The notes: generated from the letters alone by a model not told the origin. Shown: positions 1-9,294, counted from the first letter of the stretch. The stretch is 64,000 bases of DNA from Methanocorpusculum sp. UBA424 (GCA_002498375.1 DAHC01000015.1:62001-126000); one strand, 5' to 3'. Numbers and translations are program-made.

Positions 1-2
1 GC

Positions 3-35
3 GAGTCTGATATCCTCTCCCTTAAGAGTGAATAA
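3..35 (+). CDS. rpl30e: C-terminal end of ribosomal protein L30e (partial, enters from outside the window)
   Basis: One frame is open from the window edge to a TAA at 33-35 and reads ESDILSLKSE. It stops 2 nt before the nusA start. A short tail of the form DSDIL at the end of the gene just before nusA is what I expect for archaeal L30e in the rpoA2-rpl30e-nusA gene order. Only ten residues are visible, so the assignment rests mainly on gene order and is tentative. Confidence 0.4.
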   Translation, partial: ESDILSLKSE

Positions 36-37
36 AT

Positions 38-511
38 ATGAGTGAGATAACTATTTCCGAAGACGCCATGCGTATGATTGCCCAGTTTGAGAATCTCACC
101 GGTGCAGGCGCAAGAGACTGTGTTGTCGATGATAAATTCGGCCGGATCCTCTTCGTCATCAACCCCGGAGAGATGGGACTTGCAATCGGAAAGAAGGGTG
201 CCAGCATCAAGAAGGCATCTGACGCTTTCGGTAAGAAGGTCGAGGTCGTTGAATACAATCCGGACAAGGTTCAGTTTATCAGAAACTGCTTCCTTCCAGT
301 CCATGTCCAGACCGTCACCTTCGAAGAAGATGAAGAGGAAAACACCGAAGTTGCCTACATCGAGGTTGCAGATACCGATCGCGGTCTTGCAATTGGAAAA
401 GAAGGCAGAAACATCATCAAAGCAAAGAAACTTGCTTTCCGCCAGTTTGATATCGCCAACGTCGAACTCAAACAGGAAGAGGAAGAAGAATCTGAAGAGG
501 ATGAGTTATAA
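38..511 (+). CDS. nusA: Archaeal NusA-like transcription factor (two KH domains)
   Basis: 157 residues, the usual size of archaeal NusA, which keeps only the two KH RNA-binding domains and lacks the bacterial N-terminal and S1 parts. The two KH signature loops are visible: GKKGASIKK near residues 50-58 and GKEGRNIIKAKK near residues 120-131. The protein ends in a strongly acidic tail (EEEEESEEDEL). It is thought to bind RNA during transcription elongation or termination. The start ATG lies 2 nt after the preceding stop, so it is probably translated with the upstream L30e gene. In many archaea rps12 and rps7 follow nusA, but here the next gene is mobA on the other strand. Confidence 0.93.
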   Translation: MSEITISEDAMRMIAQFENLTGAGARDCVVDDKFGRILFVINPGEMGLAIGKKGASIKKASDAFGKKVEVVEYNPDKVQFIRNCFLPVHVQTVTFEEDEEENTEVAYIEVADTDRGLAIGKEGRNIIKAKKLAFRQFDIANVELKQEEEEESEEDEL

Positions 512-573
512 TCTCATCTCATTTTTAGAGATATATTATTGGGCGTGTTGATTCGCCAAAAATTGAAACTGTT

Positions 574-1203
574 TTACTTTTCAGGATGTTTTTCCTGATA
601 TGCTGCTTCAGGACCCATAGCGAGCAGTTCCTCAAGCGTATTTACATTCCTGAAACTTTCAAGGTCGGGGTCGATCGTTCGAAACATCTCGGGCGGGATC
701 CGTTTTGTATTCAAGGTATTTACCATGTCCCGGAGTGACAGGGATTCATGTTCTGCAACGTAGGTTCTCAGTGCCGATACCCGATAGACTGCATGGAGCG
801 GTTCAAGGTCGGTGTTTTCCCATTCCGGAATGATGGCATCATATGGTCCGATATTCTCAAAAAGATATTGTACAATCGGTTTGTGGATCGTGGGCATATC
901 ACAGGCCGAGATGAACACCAGTTCGCCGAGAATTTCGTCAAGTCCAGAAGAAATCCCTCCAATAGGTCCAAGCCCGGGTTTTTTGTCCCAGGTACATCTG
1001 ACGAGTTCCGGGAGGCCGGCAAAATGCTCGGTTTGCTTTTCATTTTTTGCAACGATGACGATTTCATCAACGAGCCCTTCGAAGGTCATCACGAGCCGCG
1101 AGATAAAGGAACATCCCCTATATGAAAAAAAATACTTTTCGCGTCCGTTAACTCGCCGTGCTTCCCCGCCTGCGAGAATCATCGCAGAACGCTTTACCGA
1201 CAT
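574..1203 (-). CDS. mobA: Molybdenum cofactor guanylyltransferase-like protein (MobA family)
   Basis: 209 residues with the MobA-type nucleotidyltransferase fold. The N-terminal nucleotide loop reads LAGGEARRVNGREK (residues 10-23), and the metal-binding segment reads SACDMP near residue 98. A C-terminal FRNVNTLEEL matches the usual N-I-N-T/D-P ending of the family. It would attach GMP to molybdopterin to give the dinucleotide cofactor used by formate and formylmethanofuran dehydrogenases. The start overlaps the end of the upstream ketopantoate-reductase-like gene by 10 bp, so the two are probably cotranscribed. moeA and an fdhA-like gene lie elsewhere in the window. A nucleotidyltransferase acting on another substrate cannot be excluded. 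Confidence 0.85.
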   Translation of the reverse strand: MSVKRSAMILAGGEARRVNGREKYFFSYRGCSFISRLVMTFEGLVDEIVIVAKNEKQTEHFAGLPELVRCTWDKKPGLGPIGGISSGLDEILGELVFISACDMPTIHKPIVQYLFENIGPYDAIIPEWENTDLEPLHAVYRVSALRTYVAEHESLSLRDMVNTLNTKRIPPEMFRTIDPDLESFRNVNTLEELLAMGPEAAYQEKHPEK

Positions 1204-2108
1204 GAGAGTTCCTCTTTGAAATGTGTCAAATTGACGATCGTTTCATTCACCGGGGTAGGGATGTCGTGTTTTTTTCCAAGGGACACTATCGCCCTGTTGA
1301 TGTAATCAACCTCGGTTTTGCGCCCGGCTGCAATGTCCTGATACATCGAGGAGAAATGCGCGGCCGTTGGAGGAATTTTCGCCGTCTTCAGGAATGACAG
1401 ATATTCATCCGCAGTTGTTTGTGCCAGAACGACATTTTCTGCGCGTGAGACCTCAAAGGCTTCGTGAACAATCCGAGTGATTATGTTCCAGGCCGGCTCT
1501 TGTAAAAGATCTCCATACGGGCATTCCATGATTGCGCCAAGAGGATTCAGCGAACAGCTGTACAATGCCTTTGACCAAATAATTCCTCGGATATTGTTGG
1601 TGGCGTTCGCCCGCATGCCTGCTTTGTTGAAGAGTTCAGCAAGGAGTTCCGCTTTTCTATCAACTCCCCCCGGATATCTTCCAAAGGCCGTGGCTCCGCC
1701 GTCGACGGATACGAACACCGCATTGTCTGCTTTCCATTCAAAACCGGTTATGATCATTGCGCCAAGGACATTGTTGGTATATTCGGCAATTATCTCTTCA
1801 TTTCCGATTCCGTTTTGGAGACTCACGACCTCGGCTTCACCGAACAGATGATTATACGTTTCGCAGATTTCCCGCGTGGCGGCAGCCTTGGTGGATATTA
1901 TGATATAATCCCAGACACCTTCAGGGGGAGTTACTCCGCAGGGGAACCGGAACGTTTCCGTCCCCCAGATTCCTGTTAGAAAAAACCCATCCTTTTCAAT
2001 AGATGTGCTGCATCTTTCCCGGCAAACTGCAAAAACGTCAGCATATCTCGATAATTTTGCGGCGACTGACAGTCCAACTGCCCCGGCACCAAGTATTAAT
2101 ATTCTCAT
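1194..2108 (-). CDS. panE: 2-dehydropantoate 2-reductase (ketopantoate reductase family)
   Basis: 304 residues, the normal length for ApbA/PanE. The N-terminus is a Rossmann nucleotide-binding motif, GAGAVG at residues 7-12. The segment IIWSKALYSCSLNPLGAI near residues 177-194 carries the Lys and Asn expected in the catalytic domain. The enzyme reduces ketopantoate to pantoate with NADPH on the route to coenzyme A. The downstream mobA gene overlaps it by 10 bp, an unusual partnership with no clear functional link. Family members acting on other 2-ketoacids exist, so the substrate is inferred. Confidence 0.82.
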   Translation of the reverse strand: MRILILGAGAVGLSVAAKLSRYADVFAVCRERCSTSIEKDGFFLTGIWGTETFRFPCGVTPPEGVWDYIIISTKAAATREICETYNHLFGEAEVVSLQNGIGNEEIIAEYTNNVLGAMIITGFEWKADNAVFVSVDGGATAFGRYPGGVDRKAELLAELFNKAGMRANATNNIRGIIWSKALYSCSLNPLGAIMECPYGDLLQEPAWNIITRIVHEAFEVSRAENVVLAQTTADEYLSFLKTAKIPPTAAHFSSMYQDIAAGRKTEVDYINRAIVSLGKKHDIPTPVNETIVNLTHFKEELSCR

Positions 2109-2315
2109 TTGTTCTTACTATGTTGTTTCTAAACCACATTAAAAGCAGGGTTTTCCTGATGGGTTTGCCGCCCTATTGCCTGATACAATACTTGTACTTT
2201 TTTAGCGTAAAAATATACTGTAAGTTTTTTAAAAGCACGTATTGGATATTTTTTTGGATTGAATTATCTTTTGCATTACGATTAATTGATTATGGAGATA
2301 CGCCAACATATATCC

Positions 2316-3530
2316 ATGCAGAAAAAGCTGATTATGTTTTTGATGGCACTTCTTGTGTGTGTCATGGTAGTTTTTACCGCAGGATGTACCGATACGGGAA
2401 GTGATAACGCTACCGTGGAGATTCTCTATACCGGAGCCGGAACCATGCCCGGTCTTCTCGCAACCGCTCAGATCGACGGATACATCAACTGGCAGCCTTT
2501 CATTGCCGTTGCTTTAGAGGGTGACATTGGAAAAGTGGTATCCTACAGTCAGGATCTCCCGCCGAAAGGAACGTGGACCGATCATACCTGCTGTGTGTTC
2601 GGCGCCAATTCCAAGGCATTGGAAAATCCGGATGCTGCAGCAAGCCTTTCGGCTCTGATGATCCTTGGAAACAAGTATATCAATGACAACCCGGACAATG
2701 CCGCAGCTTTGACTGCAGATTGGCTTTTCTCCAGTCAGAACATGACTTACGGAAATGTGATCGTCAGTTCAACCGATGTGATGAAGACATCGATCCCGAC
2801 GATCAAGTTCTCCAGCGAAGTTACTGAATCATGGATGGACAGCAATGAGGCATTTATCCTTTCCCAGCGTGAACTTGGCCTTGTTACTGCAAAACTCGCC
2901 ACGACATCCAAGGCTGAGTCTGCAGCGCTCCTTTACGACTTCGGTCCGTATGATTCAGCAGTTGCCCAGATCGAGAGCGGAACATTCATCACGCCTGCTG
3001 CGACCTCGACCATCTCGATTGGATATCTGCCAAGCGATCACGATGCGCCTTTGTTTGTTCTTTTGAAGGACTGGGAATACTTCAAGGATACCTATAACTG
3101 CTATCTGAAACCTGTCACGGAGAAAACCGGAAAGATCACCGATGCAGAACTTTACATCAACGGTCAGAAGATCGCCGATGTCAAACTCATCGAAGGAACC
3201 GGCGGACCTCAACTGATGACACTCCTCCAGCAGAACGCCATTCAGTATGCACTCGCCGGCACCCCGCCATTCATCAGTGCAGTCGATAAGAGTACTGGTG
3301 ATATGGGTCTCAAGATCCTCTCACCCCTTATGCTTGAAGGCTCAGGACTTGTGGTCTCGTCCTCTTCCCCGGCAAATGACTGGAACGGATTTGTTTCCTG
3401 GGTCAAGGCCCGCAGTGCGGAAGGTAAAAATGTGGTTCTCGGTGACCCTCAGCTCGGCTCTATCCAGGATGTTCAGCTGAAGGCCGCTCTTGAATCGGCC
3501 GGTATTGCCTACGTGGTGAAATCCGCGTAG
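2316..3530 (+). CDS. ABC transporter substrate-binding lipoprotein, apparently circularly permuted
   Basis: 404 residues from the ATG at 2316, chosen because a clean lipoprotein signal follows (KK, hydrophobic core, then VFTAGC with lipid-modified Cys24). In-frame TTG and ATG codons at 2286 and 2292 would add residues before the signal. The protein resembles NMT1/SsuA-type binding proteins for sulfonates, nitrate or thiamine precursors. The two halves are in swapped order: residues 33-220 (GAGTMPGLLATAQIDG, WQPF, DHTCC) match the usual C-terminal part, and residues 232-404 (ISIGYLPSDHDAPLF, ALAGTPPF, SGLVV, GSIQDVQLK) match the usual N-terminal part. Permease and ATPase genes follow. The ligand is not deducible from sequence. 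Confidence 0.85.
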   Translation: MQKKLIMFLMALLVCVMVVFTAGCTDTGSDNATVEILYTGAGTMPGLLATAQIDGYINWQPFIAVALEGDIGKVVSYSQDLPPKGTWTDHTCCVFGANSKALENPDAAASLSALMILGNKYINDNPDNAAALTADWLFSSQNMTYGNVIVSSTDVMKTSIPTIKFSSEVTESWMDSNEAFILSQRELGLVTAKLATTSKAESAALLYDFGPYDSAVAQIESGTFITPAATSTISIGYLPSDHDAPLFVLLKDWEYFKDTYNCYLKPVTEKTGKITDAELYINGQKIADVKLIEGTGGPQLMTLLQQNAIQYALAGTPPFISAVDKSTGDMGLKILSPLMLEGSGLVVSSSSPANDWNGFVSWVKARSAEGKNVVLGDPQLGSIQDVQLKAALESAGIAYVVKSA

Positions 3531-3676
3531 ACTAACTCACATTTTTTTGCTTTTCTTTGTATGTCTCATGTTCTCTACCTGCAGGGCAAATACTTCATCC
3601 CGATCTAAAACAAGTAACACATTTGATATCCTGCAAAATCTACATACATAAACGAGGATGGTGAGCTCCAAAGATC

Positions 3677-4438
3677 ATGAAATGGTACATTAAGCTGATA
3701 CTTCCGGCACTTGTCCTTGTAGTGTGGGAAGTTGCAGCAATTCTGATGAACAATGCATACATCCTTCCTCGGGTGGAAACCGTTCTCGCCGTGTTCACAA
3801 CCCCGTTTGCCGATCTTTACGGTTGCGGAAGTCTTGTGGAAAACAGTTGGGTCAGTATTTACCGGGTAACCCTTGGTTTCGTCATCGCCTGTCTGCTTGC
3901 CGTCCCTCTGGGAATCATTCTCGGCAGATATCCCGTTCTTGAACAGTTTTCAGACAGTCTTATCCAGATCCTGCGCCCTATTCCTCCGATGGCCTGGGTG
4001 CCTTTGTCCCTGGCCTGGTTTGGTATGGGTCTTACGCCGATACTGTTTATTATTGTGATCGGCTGCATATTCCCGATTCTTGTCAATACTATTGACGGTG
4101 TGAAAAGGGTGAAGAAAAGCTGGGTTGAAACTGCTAAGATTTATCAGGCAAATGAACGCCAGATTATCACCAAGGTCATTGTTCCGGCCGCAGGGCCTGC
4201 AATATGGAATGGTCTTCGTGTCGGTTTCGGCATTGCGTGGATGAGCGTTGTCGCTGCGGAAATGATGCCTGGGACCGTCTCGGGTCTTGGGTATCTCATC
4301 ATGTATACCTATAACTGGGGTCAGGTCCAGATGGTTATTGCCGGCATGATTGCCATAGGGATCATCGGCATTGCCATGGATCAGTTCTTCCAGTATGTTC
4401 TGCGAAAGAAATTTGCCTGGGAGGTGCTTGACAAATGA
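3677..4438 (+). CDS. ABC transporter permease (SsuC/TauC type)
   Basis: 253 residues with about six hydrophobic segments, the size of a BPD_transp_1 permease for nitrate, sulfonate or taurine-type importers. The cytoplasmic coupling loop is visible around residues 155-185 (KIYQANERQIITKVIVPAAGPAIWNGL) as the EAA-like region that contacts the ATPase. The gene is 146 bp after the binding protein. A T-rich run follows the binding-protein stop and an AT-rich stretch (about 3642-3655) precedes this gene, so it may also have its own promoter. The stop overlaps the ATPase start by 4 bp. Confidence 0.9.
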   Translation: MKWYIKLILPALVLVVWEVAAILMNNAYILPRVETVLAVFTTPFADLYGCGSLVENSWVSIYRVTLGFVIACLLAVPLGIILGRYPVLEQFSDSLIQILRPIPPMAWVPLSLAWFGMGLTPILFIIVIGCIFPILVNTIDGVKRVKKSWVETAKIYQANERQIITKVIVPAAGPAIWNGLRVGFGIAWMSVVAAEMMPGTVSGLGYLIMYTYNWGQVQMVIAGMIAIGIIGIAMDQFFQYVLRKKFAWEVLDK

Positions 4439-5217
4439 CAGACTGGGATAAAGTATGGGTAAAAGTGGAGGATGCTACAAAAACATTTTCATCCCGGAAA
4501 GGTGACGTTACTGCGCTGGAACATGTCAATCTTGAGGTTCACGACGGGCAGTTCGTCTGCCTCCTCGGACCCTCGGGATGCGGGAAGACCACCCTTCTCC
4601 GGATGATCGGAGGACTTGATGTTCCAACAAGCGGGACCGTCTCCATCGATGGAAAAATCGTGGACGGGCCGTCACCGAAGATGACGATGGTGTTCCAGGA
4701 ATACTCGCTTTATCCGTGGCGCACCGTCGCGGAGAATGTGGGTTTTGGTTTGGAGATGATCGGCGTTCCCAAAGAGGAGCGGATCGCCGAAGTCAACAGG
4801 CGTCTTGCTCTGGTTGGGCTGACCGGATTTGGCGATAGTTATCCTTACGAGTTGTCCGGCGGTATGCGCCAGCGGGCGGCCGTTGCCAGGGCACTTGCGA
4901 CCGATCCTGCGGTTATGCTGATGGACGAACCCTTTGGCGCGCTTGATGCGCAGACGAGGAATAAAATGCAGCGTGAGCTTCTCCAGATCTGGGAAGAAAC
5001 GAAAAAGACTATTCTTTTCGTTACGCACAGTGTTGATGAGGCAGTTTATCTATCAGATAAAATCGTAATTCTTACACCCAGACCTGGAAGAATTTACGAA
5101 ATATATCCAAATCCACTGCCAAGACCGCGTGATAGAACAAGTATTGAGTTTGCTAAACTCAGAAAAGATGTTCTCGCTGAAATTGAGAAATTAGAGGGGG
5201 AGAATAAGAACCTTTAA
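4435..5217 (+). CDS. ABC transporter ATP-binding protein (SsuB/TauB type)
   Basis: 260 residues with a complete nucleotide-binding domain: Walker A GPSGCGKTT (near residue 44), Q-loop in VFQEYSLYPW, signature LSGGMRQR, Walker B VMLMDEPFGALD, and the switch His in FVTHSVDEA. These are typical of the nitrate/sulfonate/taurine importer ATPases. The ATG overlaps the permease stop (ATGA), which indicates translational coupling. With the preceding two genes it forms a complete importer of binding protein, permease and ATPase. The substrate remains open. Confidence 0.92.
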   Translation: MTDWDKVWVKVEDATKTFSSRKGDVTALEHVNLEVHDGQFVCLLGPSGCGKTTLLRMIGGLDVPTSGTVSIDGKIVDGPSPKMTMVFQEYSLYPWRTVAENVGFGLEMIGVPKEERIAEVNRRLALVGLTGFGDSYPYELSGGMRQRAAVARALATDPAVMLMDEPFGALDAQTRNKMQRELLQIWEETKKTILFVTHSVDEAVYLSDKIVILTPRPGRIYEIYPNPLPRPRDRTSIEFAKLRKDVLAEIEKLEGENKNL

Positions 5218-5272
5218 TATGGTTTCCAACCAACCTAATTTGCACATTTAAGAGAGCTAGGAGTAATTAAAA

Positions 5273-5773
5273 ATGGTAAGAAAGCCAGCACGAATGTATA
5301 ATAAGCTCGCCAAGAAGGCCTACTGCCGCCGTGAATACATGGGCGGTGTGCCGGGTCTTAAGGTTGTAACGTTTGATATGGGAAATCTCTCCGATGAGTT
5401 CCCGGTTGCAATCCATCTTGAAGCGCTTGAAGGATGCCAGATCCGTCACACGGCAATGGAAGCTGCCCGTATCAACATGAACAGACGTCTGATGAAAGAT
5501 GTCGGAAAAAACAATTTCCACTTAAAGATCAGAACATACCCCCACCATGTTCTCCGTGAACATAAACAGGCAACCGGAGCCGGCGCAGACCGTGTTTCCG
5601 AGGGTATGAGACTTGCATTCGGTAAAGCAGTCGGAACTGCGGCCCGTGTTTCACCAAGACAGCGTGTTTTCACCGTCTGGACAACCCCGCAGTATGTCGA
5701 TCAGGCAAAGGATGCACTCCTCCACAGCGGATACAAACTCCCGACTCCGGTCCGGGTAATCGTTGAGAACTAA
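5273..5773 (+). CDS. rpl10e: 50S ribosomal protein L10e (L16/L10AE family)
   Basis: 166 residues, the expected length for archaeal L10e. The N-terminus MVRKPARMYN and the segments AYCRREYMGGVPG and GADRVSEGMRLAFGK are characteristic of the family. It corresponds to bacterial L16 and sits in the large subunit near the A site and the 5S RNA. A GGAG lies about 8 nt before the ATG, giving a good ribosome-binding site. It stands alone, 55 bp after the ABC transporter operon, and is followed by a pyrimidine-rich convergent region up to polB. Confidence 0.96.
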   Translation: MVRKPARMYNKLAKKAYCRREYMGGVPGLKVVTFDMGNLSDEFPVAIHLEALEGCQIRHTAMEAARINMNRRLMKDVGKNNFHLKIRTYPHHVLREHKQATGAGADRVSEGMRLAFGKAVGTAARVSPRQRVFTVWTTPQYVDQAKDALLHSGYKLPTPVRVIVEN

Positions 5774-5927
5774 GGCTTTTTGCCAAAGCTCTCAATTTAT
5801 CATACTTTTTTCAAAAAAAAGTCTCTTATTCAGAAAATAGTGGTTTTGGGAATATTCGGCAGCAAAGCGGCAGGCATCAGGTTTTATGATGATGCCTTTC
5901 CTGCATGCCGCTAAACACCATATCATG

Positions 5928-8318
5928 TTAGAAGAACATATCCAGAGTCGTCTTTCGTGACTTGGTCGGATCGAATTCGTCCCAGTCCCAGCCAAGAGCA
6001 TCAAAAATTCTGTTCAGGGGTGCCTGGATCGTTTTTTGAAGCATCGTTTCCCAGTCAATTTCGAACGCCCCCTCCGGAACCTGATCCGGGTACTCAAAGC
6101 AGAGTACATCCGTATCCGGATATTTTTCGGGCATATATGTCCGCTTGATGTAAAGCCGCTTGGGCTTGCTGCCGCGTTTGAAGTCGGTCCCAAGATATGT
6201 ATTCGAGTAGATAGCTCCTCGTCCGTGCGAATCCAGATGAGCGTAATCCGCAAGAGACTTGTTTATTCCGCTTGGGATGCCTGCCTTTTCAAGCGGACAT
6301 TTCCCCTCACGATACAGAGACAGAACCTCGGGCAGATATTTTTTCACATCTTCCCTGCCGTTTCCTTTCAGGATCATTTCCAGAACACGTTCCTGTACTT
6401 CGCGGGTGATCTGTGCCGAATCTGATCTCTTCATCTCAAATCCGGTTATATCGATTTTATCGACATCCTGCCCCTCCTTCCAGATCAGATGCCCTGCATA
6501 CCGCTTCTTGGCTCCGCCCTGGAAAAATCTCCGGTAGATCTTCTCAAACTTAATCGAGAAGAAGTTCGTATCCGCGCCGAGAGTCTCCTCTGCAAACGAC
6601 AGGTAGCTTGCGTTGAGTTCCTCCTCGAGTTCGTGGGCGATTATCATCGTATCGTCAAGAGACGTGAACGGGATCTGCACAAAACACGAATCCGTATCGC
6701 CGTATATCACGTCGTATCCGCGTCTGGTGATAACGAGTTTCGTGTGCTGAATGATCGCGCGGCCGACCGACGTTACGGCGGCTCCAATGTCCCGGTCGTA
6801 CAAACGGAATCTGGAGAATCCCGAGACCCCGTAATACGTGTTCATGATCACCTTCAGCACATTCTGCTGCATATCGTACAGCGTATACTCGTCCGATCCG
6901 AACGGAAAACTGTTTCTGAGTTTTTTTCGTTCGTCGCGTTCTGCCATCAGTTCGCTGATGATCGACCGGGTAAGACCATCCGGGGATTTTTTGAATCTGA
7001 TCCCGTTTGGAGCATGTATTTCGCCTGTTGAAGACTTCGTCTCCGGAGAAGCATTCAACGTCATCATCGCCATAGGATAGAGGGACTTCAGATCCAAAAC
7101 GATGACATTCTCCCGAACACCTTTGCTTGGATCAAAGACTGTTGCTCCCTCAAACTCCTCGCCGGTGGCGTTGCCTTTGGACGGCAGGATGAATTTGCCG
7201 AACGCTTTTCTCAGAATATAGATGTCGATAACATTCGACGAGTTCAGCGTTTTGTCCAGTGGACAGCCCACATATCTGGCGACTTCCTGATAGAACTCGA
7301 TGATGTTGTTCTTTCTGTTGATCCCAACGCATAGTTCGACGTCCTTGAAGTTGTACTCCACCATCTTCAGGGGATCGTTATCCCAGAGATCGCCAAGAGT
7401 TCCAATGTACCGCACTTTTGTCTCGCCGAGTTCATCTTCGGCGACGGCGTCGAGGCGATACGACTCCTTCTGACTCCCCTGCATCTTCTTGTATGCGGCA
7501 AGAAGATCGAAGATGACCCGACCCCTCATCGCATTTCGCTCGGTCATTCCGGGCATGCGGGCAAAGACTTCGGCACGGAACCCCAGGGTCTCGGCACGCT
7601 TGAGAATATATTCTGCATCGAAGTCGATGAAGTTCCAGCCCGAGAGAATATCGGGGTCCTTTTCCCGGATGTAATCGATGAAACCGGCGAAGAGATCGCG
7701 TTCGGTGTCATAGGAAATGATCGTATGACAGTTGGAAAAACATCCGCTTGCAAGCGGTTCGGCGTTTTCGTATCTGCCTTTGGTTTTTCCATCAAGAACA
7801 AAGGTGGTATACCGATCATCGAACGAATCATGGCAGGTTATGCAGATTATCGGATCGCGTTCAGGTTCGGGAAATCCATTCCTGTCATCACACTCGATAT
7901 CGCACATACAGACCCGCGGTCTGGAGATGACCTCGGCAGGGAATAGTTCTGTGAAAGAACACTCGTCCGAAGGGGCACGGACACCGCCGGTAAGGCCGGT
8001 GTCGATAAGAAACCTGGTAGCGAACGGGATGTCGGCTTCGAAATGGTGGTAGTTGTCTCTGATATTTCTGACGTCTCCGGGTTTTTCCGTATAGATCCGG
8101 CGAAGAGGTTCACCTTTTATGGAGACCCCGCGGTCCTGTGTAACCTCGATTTTTTCCGTATGGGGTTTGTCGGCTTCGCTTTCACGGACCCAGAAGTAGG
8201 GGCGAAAACCGGTAACTTTCAGCTGGTGGGGTGTCCCGTCCGCTTCCCTTCCAAAGATGTGAACGACCGGACCTCCGGGAGCGTTTGAGTATTCAGCCTG
8301 ATTGATGGCAATTTCCAT
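5928..8318 (-). CDS. polB: Family B DNA polymerase
   Basis: 796 residues, typical of a replicative archaeal PolB. The exonuclease motifs are present: DIE in MCDIECDD (Exo I), NFIDFDAEY (Exo II), and YNFKDVELC (Exo III). Polymerase motifs are DLKSLYPMAMMTLN (motif A), KVIMNTYYG (motif B) and YGDTDS (motif C), followed by a KKRYAGH motif. Both proofreading and polymerizing activity are therefore expected. The start directly abuts the stop of the upstream malate dehydrogenase-like gene, so the two form an operon read from a promoter near 9200. No intein is visible. Confidence 0.95.
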   Translation of the reverse strand: MEIAINQAEYSNAPGGPVVHIFGREADGTPHQLKVTGFRPYFWVRESEADKPHTEKIEVTQDRGVSIKGEPLRRIYTEKPGDVRNIRDNYHHFEADIPFATRFLIDTGLTGGVRAPSDECSFTELFPAEVISRPRVCMCDIECDDRNGFPEPERDPIICITCHDSFDDRYTTFVLDGKTKGRYENAEPLASGCFSNCHTIISYDTERDLFAGFIDYIREKDPDILSGWNFIDFDAEYILKRAETLGFRAEVFARMPGMTERNAMRGRVIFDLLAAYKKMQGSQKESYRLDAVAEDELGETKVRYIGTLGDLWDNDPLKMVEYNFKDVELCVGINRKNNIIEFYQEVARYVGCPLDKTLNSSNVIDIYILRKAFGKFILPSKGNATGEEFEGATVFDPSKGVRENVIVLDLKSLYPMAMMTLNASPETKSSTGEIHAPNGIRFKKSPDGLTRSIISELMAERDERKKLRNSFPFGSDEYTLYDMQQNVLKVIMNTYYGVSGFSRFRLYDRDIGAAVTSVGRAIIQHTKLVITRRGYDVIYGDTDSCFVQIPFTSLDDTMIIAHELEEELNASYLSFAEETLGADTNFFSIKFEKIYRRFFQGGAKKRYAGHLIWKEGQDVDKIDITGFEMKRSDSAQITREVQERVLEMILKGNGREDVKKYLPEVLSLYREGKCPLEKAGIPSGINKSLADYAHLDSHGRGAIYSNTYLGTDFKRGSKPKRLYIKRTYMPEKYPDTDVLCFEYPDQVPEGAFEIDWETMLQKTIQAPLNRIFDALGWDWDEFDPTKSRKTTLDMFF

Positions 8319-9170
8319 CTATACTCTCCTGCAAAGCCCCTGTAAGAAATCCGCAGCCTCATGGAGTTTTTCCATTTCCCAGGGGTCGAACGTCAGACTC
8401 TCATCGATCTTTGCGCCGGAACGCGTCACAACAGCAGGCAGTCCAAGTGAACACCCGTCAATTCCGTAAGCACCGTTTGCCGGAAGAGAACAGGTGATCC
8501 GCTCGCCTTTCTCGATTTTTTCCAGCATGGAAACGATGTGATACGCCGGGCCGAAGACCGTGCCGGCTTTTCCTTTGATCACCGGCATCGAAGAACCGCG
8601 AAGACCGGTCAGGATTTCCTCCCTTACCGGGATAGGGATTTCGATATCCAGACTGGAAAAGAGCGGGACCTGATGTTCGCCGTGTTCACCGAGGACCTGG
8701 CCTTCTGCTTCGATTCCCATTGAATGGAGCGCCACGGTGAATCTTCTGCTGTCGAGAAGGCCGCCGAATCCGACGACCTGACTTTCATCTAGGCAGCTTT
8801 TTTTGGCAAAATACCAGGTAAAGACATCCATCGGATTTGTAACGACGATGAGTTTCCCTGAAAATCCTTTCAGGAGTTCTGCCGATTCCTTGGCGATCGG
8901 GAGATTTTTATCAAAAAGATCGGCACGCGTTTTTATTTTTGGGGACCGCGAGTATCCGGCGGAAAATATACAGTAATCGGCGTCTTTCAGATCGCCGGGA
9001 TTTGTGGACACGGGAATATCCATCCCGTGAATTATATCGAGTTTCTGGGCATGCTGCAGGGGTTCGCTGATATCGAAAAGGACGAGTTCGTCGGCAAATT
9101 TTCTGAGGGCAGAAACGTATGCAACTTCTCCGCCGATTCTGCCCACTCCGAGGCATGCAACTATAGTCAT
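8319..9170 (-). CDS. mdh: Malate/lactate dehydrogenase family protein
   Basis: 283 residues, a little shorter than usual MDH/LDH enzymes (about 300-315). The NAD-binding start is GVGRIGGEVA (residues 8-17). VVTNPMDVFTW and the catalytic GEHGEHQVP with the active His are visible, as are the Arg-containing segments TRADLFDKN and LLDSRRF that bind substrate. It would interconvert malate and oxaloacetate with NAD(P). It is the first gene of an operon with polB. A TATA-like box about 30 nt upstream leaves almost no leader. Malate versus lactate specificity cannot be settled here. Confidence 0.85.
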   Translation of the reverse strand: MTIVACLGVGRIGGEVAYVSALRKFADELVLFDISEPLQHAQKLDIIHGMDIPVSTNPGDLKDADYCIFSAGYSRSPKIKTRADLFDKNLPIAKESAELLKGFSGKLIVVTNPMDVFTWYFAKKSCLDESQVVGFGGLLDSRRFTVALHSMGIEAEGQVLGEHGEHQVPLFSSLDIEIPIPVREEILTGLRGSSMPVIKGKAGTVFGPAYHIVSMLEKIEKGERITCSLPANGAYGIDGCSLGLPAVVTRSGAKIDESLTFDPWEMEKLHEAADFLQGLCRRV

Positions 9171-9196
9171 CTGGTACTGTATTGGTTCTGGAGGGC

Positions 9197-9205
9197 TTTA
9201 ATTAT
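9197..9205 (-). promoter_or_regulatory. TATA-like box for mdh-polB
   Basis: On the minus strand the sequence reads ATAATTAAA, centred about 31 nt before the mdh ATG. With the usual archaeal TATA-to-start spacing of about 26 nt, transcription would begin within a few bases of the start codon. Judged by eye only. Confidence 0.4.
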
Positions 9206-9294
9206 GGCGACCTCATACAGCGGATTCATTCACTGCAGGAATGACGAATAATTTCTGAACACGGACGTGGGCTCCCCACCCCCTTTCACCCACG

